Assembly (NCBI GenBank): GCA_036557285.1
Contig: DATBHW010000035.1
Location: 1 to 35,405, forward strand
Reading direction: 5' to 3'
Source of the DNA: Ktedonobacterales bacterium
GTDB lineage: Bacteria > Chloroflexota > Ktedonobacteria > Ktedonobacterales > DATBGS01
DNA: 35,405 nucleotides
Below the pieces are notes generated by a model that worked only from the letters and a program-made list of their open reading frames with translations, had not been told where the DNA came from and did not search any database. Positions 31,618 through 35,405 of the stretch are shown here, piece by piece (the first letter of the stretch is position 1; each line of letters opens with the position of its first letter). The position numbers were made by a program, and so were the translations under genes.

Positions 31618-31674
31618 AGCATTGTCTGATGAAAAACAAAACGATTGGGCCATTACCAGCCAGGGGCAGGCGCT

Positions 31675-32523
31675 ATGGAAGCATCCTTTACCGATACGTC
31701 GCCAGAAGCAGAGCAAGTGCAGATTGCTTTGTTACGCAAGGCTTCGGACACCAAACACTTCCAGGTGGTCTCCGATCTGAGCCAGATGGCTCTGCAACTT
31801 TCCTGGCGAGGGCTGCAACGCCTCCACCCGGACGCCAGCGAACAGGAAATACGGCTGCGTTCGGTGGCGCTGAACTATGGGCAGGCGCTTGCAGATTGCC
31901 TGGCAGCGATGTTGGAGGAGCGGCCTATCATGAGCATCCCACCTACGATTTTAGCCGCCATTATGCCGGTTATTGATGCCTTTGAGCAGCTTGGGGTCGC
32001 TTATTACATTGGCGGCTCTGTCGCCAGTTCCATCTATGGCATGCCGCGATCAACGCTGGATGTAGACCTCATCGCTGATCTGCGCCAGGAGCAGGTACAG
32101 CCGCTGGTAGCGCGGCTTCAGGATGCGTATTATCTTGATGAGGAGGCCATGCGCAAAGCGATTCAACGGCGCTCCTCCTGTAACCTCATCCACCTGGCAA
32201 CGATGCTGAAAGTGGATGTTTTCGTGGCGCGAGCGCGTCCCTTTGATCGGGAAGCGTTCCAGCGCATCCAGCAGAGCCGGGCAAGCGAAGCCGAGCCTGA
32301 TCGTATGCTTGCGTTATCCTCGGCGGAGCATATGGTGCTTGCCAAGTTGGAATGGTATCGCATGGGCAACGAAATCTCTGAGCGCCAGTGGAATGACGTG
32401 CTGGGCATTCTGAAGGTGCAGGGGGTAGCCCTGGATACAGCCTATCTGCGCCGCTGGGCTGCTGATCTGCGCCTGGCCGACCTGCTGGAGCGCGCGCTCA
32501 CCGAAGCAAATCTGGCCGGGTGA
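31675..32523 (+). CDS. Fused two-part nucleotidyltransferase (AbiEii-like) protein
   Basis: The 282-residue protein seems to join two units usually encoded separately (from memory). Residues 1-85 resemble a small helical protein with LSWRGLQRLHPDASEQEIRL. Residues 86-282 begin MSIPPTILAAIMPVIDAFEQ and contain a polymerase-beta-type nucleotidyltransferase core: Gly113-Gly114-Ser115 and Asp129-x-Asp131 (GGSVASSIYG, DVDLIADL). An internal ATG at 31930 has GGAGGAG about 9 nt upstream, so the second part might also be made alone. Family members include AbiEii-like toxins that transfer nucleotides to tRNA. The role as toxin, antitoxin or neither is not shown. ATG 31675 follows AGGGGCAGG. A strong terminator closes the transcript. 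Confidence 0.8.
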   Translation: MEASFTDTSPEAEQVQIALLRKASDTKHFQVVSDLSQMALQLSWRGLQRLHPDASEQEIRLRSVALNYGQALADCLAAMLEERPIMSIPPTILAAIMPVIDAFEQLGVAYYIGGSVASSIYGMPRSTLDVDLIADLRQEQVQPLVARLQDAYYLDEEAMRKAIQRRSSCNLIHLATMLKVDVFVARARPFDREAFQRIQQSRASEAEPDRMLALSSAEHMVLAKLEWYRMGNEISERQWNDVLGILKVQGVALDTAYLRRWAADLRLADLLERALTEANLAG

Positions 32524-32547
32524 GAACCGCGCGCTGGCAGAGGACAC

Positions 32548-32590
32548 AAGGACTGGACCAGCATTCAACGCTGGGCCAGTCCTTCTTTTC
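32548..32590 (+). terminator. Rho-independent terminator after the nucleotidyltransferase gene
   Basis: Arms 32548-32562 and 32570-32584 pair at 14 of 15 positions around a 7-nt loop, followed by CTTTTC. The next promoter cassette begins immediately afterwards. Confidence 0.88.
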
Positions 32591-32691
32591 GTTAAAATAA
32601 TATTAGTATTGACTTTATCAATTTATCATGTTATAAAATTAAGCAAAGACTCATGGATATTGAATGTCGGGCAAAGCGCAGCTTGCCAGGC
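32591..32691 (+). repeat. Promoter-leader cassette, copy B
   Basis: This is the second copy of the cassette at 25173-25274. Identity is concentrated in the promoter boxes and in the bases from the -10 to just past the ATG at 32653, whereas the spacer between -35 and -10 diverges. Confidence 0.85.
32609..32637 (+). promoter_or_regulatory. Promoter of the DUF4097 gene (cassette B)
   Basis: TTGACT (32609-32614), a 17-bp spacer and TATAAA (32632-32637) with extended TG (32629-32630), the same boxes and spacing as at 25192. Confidence 0.8.
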
Positions 32692-32739
32692 ATCTCCAGA
32701 CGATCACACATGGGGCGTTTGCCCAGAAAGAGACAGACG

Positions 32740-33453
32740 ATGCAAAAAGTAACCGCTACCGAATCTCAGGGCTTTACAGTAACGGAGCCTCCCAAGATTA
32801 TTATTCGGAACCCCGTCGGCGCGGTAGATGTTATCGCGGGCGAGGTTGATCAGGTCACGGTTCAGGCCACGAAGAAGGCGCGTAATTCTTCCTACGAGGC
32901 GGCTGAGCGTGATCTGGAAGAGATTACGGTGAGCATGGAGCAAAACGGCAATACGGTGACGGTTCAGGTCGATCTGGGCCAGGCGTTTCCGTCCTGGTCG
33001 CAGCGTTCGGTGCGCCTGCTGGTGACTGTGCCGGAACGGGCCGATCTTGATGCCGATGTGAAGGTGGGCAAGCTGCACATTTATGGTTTGACGGGGAAGG
33101 TGCTGGCCCAGGTTGCCACCGGACAGGCGGAACTTCGCCGCGTGACGCTGGCGGATGAGTCGCGTCTGCTGGCGCATACCGGGCAGGTGGACCTGGATGG
33201 GGCGTTGGTCGCGGGCGCTTCGCTGGATGTGCGCGTGCATGTTGGCAGCGCAGACCTGCGATTGCCTGCTGCGACCTACGCGCATCTGGATGCCAGCACG
33301 CATATCGGCCAGATTGACGTGTCGGGCTGGCCGGTGTCGGTCTGGCGGCGCAATCTGGGCGCGCGGGCCTCTGGCGATATGAGTACCGAGCCGACGGGCG
33401 CGCTCAATGTCCAGGCGGATGTGGGCAGTGTGAGCCTGGCGGCTTCCTCATGA
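32740..33453 (+). CDS. DUF4097-type beta-helix protein
   Basis: The 237-residue protein is made of short repeating beta-strands with regular Val/Leu and Gly/Asp positions (IIIRNPVGAVDVIAGEVDQV; ADVKVGKLHIYGLTGKVLAQ), the pattern of DUF4097 adhesin-like proteins. It has no signal peptide or membrane segment. The frame stays open upstream to ATG 32653, so a 29-residue N-terminal extension (MDIEC..SLPG..MGRLP) is possible. ATG 32740 is preferred because the domain starts there, AGAAAGAG precedes it and the upstream part matches the separate leader peptide of cassette A. The function is unknown; the family is often found near envelope-stress regulators. Confidence 0.8.
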   Translation: MQKVTATESQGFTVTEPPKIIIRNPVGAVDVIAGEVDQVTVQATKKARNSSYEAAERDLEEITVSMEQNGNTVTVQVDLGQAFPSWSQRSVRLLVTVPERADLDADVKVGKLHIYGLTGKVLAQVATGQAELRRVTLADESRLLAHTGQVDLDGALVAGASLDVRVHVGSADLRLPAATYAHLDASTHIGQIDVSGWPVSVWRRNLGARASGDMSTEPTGALNVQADVGSVSLAASS

Positions 33454-33458
33454 GTATG

Positions 33459-33467
33459 TGCTATACT
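33459..33467 (+). promoter_or_regulatory. Candidate extended -10 promoter upstream of the third MFS gene
   Basis: TGCTATACT, a 5/6 -10 with extended TG, lies just after the DUF4097 stop codon. If used, the transcript would carry a 270-nt leader that includes the repeat at 33551. No -35 was found. Confidence 0.4.
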
Positions 33468-33550
33468 GGTGGTTCTGAACACGAGCGAACGCCCTCGCCA
33501 GCACGGAGGCGTAGCCCAGAGTGCTGAGGCATAGCCGAGGCAAGCGGCTG

Positions 33551-33670
33551 CCGCGTGTACCGCCGCCGTCCCTGGCGGCGCAACGCTGGCCTAAGCGAAC
33601 CTTGCCCTCAAATGAGCAGCATTTGTGGTAGCGCAGCGTGCGCCAGCACGGAGGCTGGCGGTACACGCGG
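33551..33670. repeat. Palindromic repeat, GTACACGCGG-type subfamily
   Basis: The 120-bp unit is bounded by a perfect 14-bp inverted repeat (CCGCGTGTACCGCC at 33551-33564, complement at 33657-33670). This end type also occurs at 16593 and 28982. The gap 33454-33744 otherwise holds a GC-rich flank (about 33482-33550) with related words but no gene. Confidence 0.75.
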
Positions 33671-33744
33671 GCGTCTGCCTGTAGGATGTTTCATGGCTAC
33701 CAGCAGCCGTGATCTGAAATGTAATCAGGGAAGGCAGGCAGTGT

Positions 33745-35016
33745 ATGCTGACGAGCAGTGACGAGACGGCAGCTATCGTAGAGGCGTCCCCCAAAAAACC
33801 TGGATCGCTGTGGCGCAACCGCGATTATTTGCTGCTCTGGAGCGGGCAGACGGTTTCGAGCTTTGGGACGCAAATCTCTGGCTTCGCCTTCCCGCTGCTG
33901 GTGCTGTTTCTGACCGGCTCGCCTGGGCAGGCGGGCCTGGTTGGCGCGGCGCGCTCGGTTCCGTACATCTTTTTGAGTCTGCCGGTGGGCGCGCTGATTG
34001 ATCGCTGGGACCGCAAGCGCGTGATGATTCTGTGTGACGCCGGGCGCGCGCTCATCCTGGGGAGCATTCCGCTGGCCTACGCCATCTGGGGGACAGCGCC
34101 AATCTGGCAGCTTTATCTGGCGGCGCTGACGGAGGGTACGCTTTTCGTCCTCTTTAATATTGCCGAAGTGGCCTGCCTGCCGCGCGTGGTCCCCCAGGAG
34201 CAGTTGCCGGCTGCCGTTGGGCAGAATCAGGCGTCGGAGATCACCGCTGTGCTGGCTGGCTCACCGCTGGGCGGCGCGCTCTATGCGGCGAGCCAGTTGC
34301 TCCCGTTTCTGGCCGATGCCATCTCCTACGCGGCCTCGGTGGTCTCGCTCTTTTTTATTCGGACGGCGTTTCAAGGCGAGCGCACCGCCGAGCGGCGTCG
34401 GCTGCGCGTGGAGATCGGCGCGGGATTGCGCTGGCTCTGGAATCAGCCGCTCATCCGCTTTATGGCGTTTCTGACCGGCGGCCTCAACTTTACGAACGGT
34501 GTGACACTGGTGGTCATTATCATCGCGCAGCGCCAGGGCGTCTCCGCGCCGGTCATTGGCTTGATCTTCGCTGTCGGCGCGATTGGCGGCGTCCTTGGCT
34601 CTATGGCCGGGCCATTCTTCCAGAAGCGGTTCAGCTTTGGCGCGGTGATCATCGCTACCGTCTGGATTCAGGCGGTGGCCTGGCTGTTCTACGTGTTTCA
34701 GCCCCAGGTCTTGCTGCTGGGCGTGATCCTGGCGGTCATCTGGGTCACGGGGCCGGTGTATAACGTGGTGCAGTTCAGCTATCGGATCGCCCTGATTCCT
34801 GATGAGTTGCAGGGGCGAGTGAACAGCGTCTTCCGCCTGCTGGCGTTTGGCTTTCAGCCGCTGGGCCTGGCGCTGACAGGCTTGCTGCTTCAATGGGCCG
34901 ATGTTGTGCCGACTGTGCTGATCTTTGGCGCGTGCCTGATTGGCCTGGCTCTCGCCACGACGCTCAATCCCCATGTGCGCCACGCGCGCCCGCTGGAGGA
35001 AGTGAAGGCGGAGTAG
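33745..35016 (+). CDS. MFS transporter (EntS/macrolide-efflux type)
   Basis: The 423-residue protein has about twelve membrane segments. It opens with SLWRNRDYLLLWSGQTVSSF, and the loop motif reads GALIDRWDRKRVMILCDAGR. The second-half motif is PDELQGRVNSVFRLLAFG. It is a paralogue of the exporter at 25333. ATG 33745 follows a GGGAAGG-rich stretch. The upstream leader includes a palindromic repeat, and the stop codon's last base is the first base of another repeat copy. The substrate is unknown; the family exports drugs or siderophores using the proton gradient. Confidence 0.92.
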   Translation: MLTSSDETAAIVEASPKKPGSLWRNRDYLLLWSGQTVSSFGTQISGFAFPLLVLFLTGSPGQAGLVGAARSVPYIFLSLPVGALIDRWDRKRVMILCDAGRALILGSIPLAYAIWGTAPIWQLYLAALTEGTLFVLFNIAEVACLPRVVPQEQLPAAVGQNQASEITAVLAGSPLGGALYAASQLLPFLADAISYAASVVSLFFIRTAFQGERTAERRRLRVEIGAGLRWLWNQPLIRFMAFLTGGLNFTNGVTLVVIIIAQRQGVSAPVIGLIFAVGAIGGVLGSMAGPFFQKRFSFGAVIIATVWIQAVAWLFYVFQPQVLLLGVILAVIWVTGPVYNVVQFSYRIALIPDELQGRVNSVFRLLAFGFQPLGLALTGLLLQWADVVPTVLIFGACLIGLALATTLNPHVRHARPLEEVKAE

Positions 35017-35258
35017 TTCCACCAGCTATCGGGGGTTGCCACTTGTAGCGCCGCCATCCTGGCGGCTCAACGCTGGCCTGTCGGTACGTGGCGCTGGAGA
35101 GCAAACGCTCGCCCTGGCGTAGCGTTGGCCGCCAAGATGGCGGCGCTACAAGTGGCTCCGGCCAGCGCGAACGCTCGCCAGGGCGCAGCGGTGGCCGCCT
35201 GGAAGGCGGCGCTACAAGTACCATGCCTCGCTTGCCAACACCTCATTTTTGCTAGAAC
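35016..35258. repeat. Interspersed palindromic repeat, double copy overlapping a stop codon
   Basis: The left end GTTCCACCAGCTATCGGGGG begins on the last base of the MFS stop codon. The right end is TTTTTGCTAGAAC. Inside are one full core pair and an extra right half (GGCGGCGCTACAAGT appears twice, near 35140 and 35205), so it is a partly duplicated element. Confidence 0.88.
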
Positions 35259-35298
35259 TAGGCGGAGTAATACCAAATCCTGTTAAATAGCAGTGCTA

Positions 35299-35405
35299 TC
35301 ATGCGAGTTGCGGCCACCAATGGAAGGCGGTGAGGCCACAGATACGCTCAGGGTTTGCCTGAAGCGTCAAGCAGCGGCTGGCTTGGGTCTCGTGCAGGTC
35401 GTCCA
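35299..35405 (-). CDS. Partial gene at right edge, possibly transposase C-terminus
   Basis: The minus strand is open from the window edge to a TGA at 35299-35301, giving at least 34 residues that include SRCLTLQANPERICGLTAFH and then WWP. The style recalls C-termini of some insertion-sequence transposases (from memory, not checked). The sequence just beyond the stop codon (35268-35284) is identical to 12980-12996 on the other strand, as expected if it is an insertion-sequence end. The bulk of the gene lies outside the window, so confidence is low. Confidence 0.35.
   Translation of the reverse strand, partial: DDLHETQASRCLTLQANPERICGLTAFHWWPQLA

Overview
The window is GC-rich, densely coded bacterial chromosome. 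Its gene content suggests a Ktedonobacteria-like member of Chloroflexota: a CHAT-protease/WD40 protein, a giant ATPase-TPR-LuxR regulator, a cNMP-binding/FHA membrane protein, an accC-fabF-accB cluster and many small membrane proteins and transporters. The taxonomic placement is an inference from style and content; no rRNA or tRNA gene was recognised.

Layout. Positions 1-903 hold no credible gene. They contain two copies of an interspersed palindromic repeat and, between them, a block of four strong hairpins (229-460) that may be a structured RNA. 904-5165 is a signalling cluster: a CHAT-TPR-WD40 protein, a separate seven-blade WD40 protein, an orphan HicB-like protein and a small unknown, closed by a near-ideal terminator. 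The two WD40 genes have matching TTGAC(G/A)-17-TATGCT promoters. After a repeat-rich gap come a PLP-dependent class V aminotransferase (5796), a decayed DUF6036-type nucleotidyltransferase with its small partner gene (7024-7792), a membrane protein and the 1085-residue LuxR-type regulator (to 11649). A RelE/ParE-type toxin-antitoxin pair with a third overlapping gene follows (11750-12810), then the cNMP/FHA membrane protein (13128), a Nudix hydrolase with an apparent CTG start (15069) and two small membrane-anchored proteins.

The minus-strand operon accC-fabF-accB (20201 to 17018) supplies malonyl-CoA formation and chain elongation in fatty-acid synthesis. A TetR/cupin divergent pair (20730-22005) has a clear operator-promoter. 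Next are an MFS exporter with two GNAT acetyltransferases (minus strand), a second MFS exporter, a membrane/coiled-coil protein, a PadR regulator with its membrane partner and a 36-bp autoregulatory palindrome, an Mpo1-like protein, an M20 peptidase, a fused two-part nucleotidyltransferase, a DUF4097 protein and a third MFS exporter. The right edge cuts what may be the end of a transposase gene.

Three features stand out. (1) A promoter-leader cassette of about 100 bp occurs twice, 7.4 kb apart (25173 and 32591), before unrelated genes; it has a conserved extended -10 promoter, an identical 5' untranslated region and the start of a similar short peptide. (2) At least a dozen copies or fragments of palindromic, ORF-free repeats lie only between genes, often within 10 nt of a stop codon. 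(3) Several toxin-antitoxin-like modules are partial, fused or orphaned.
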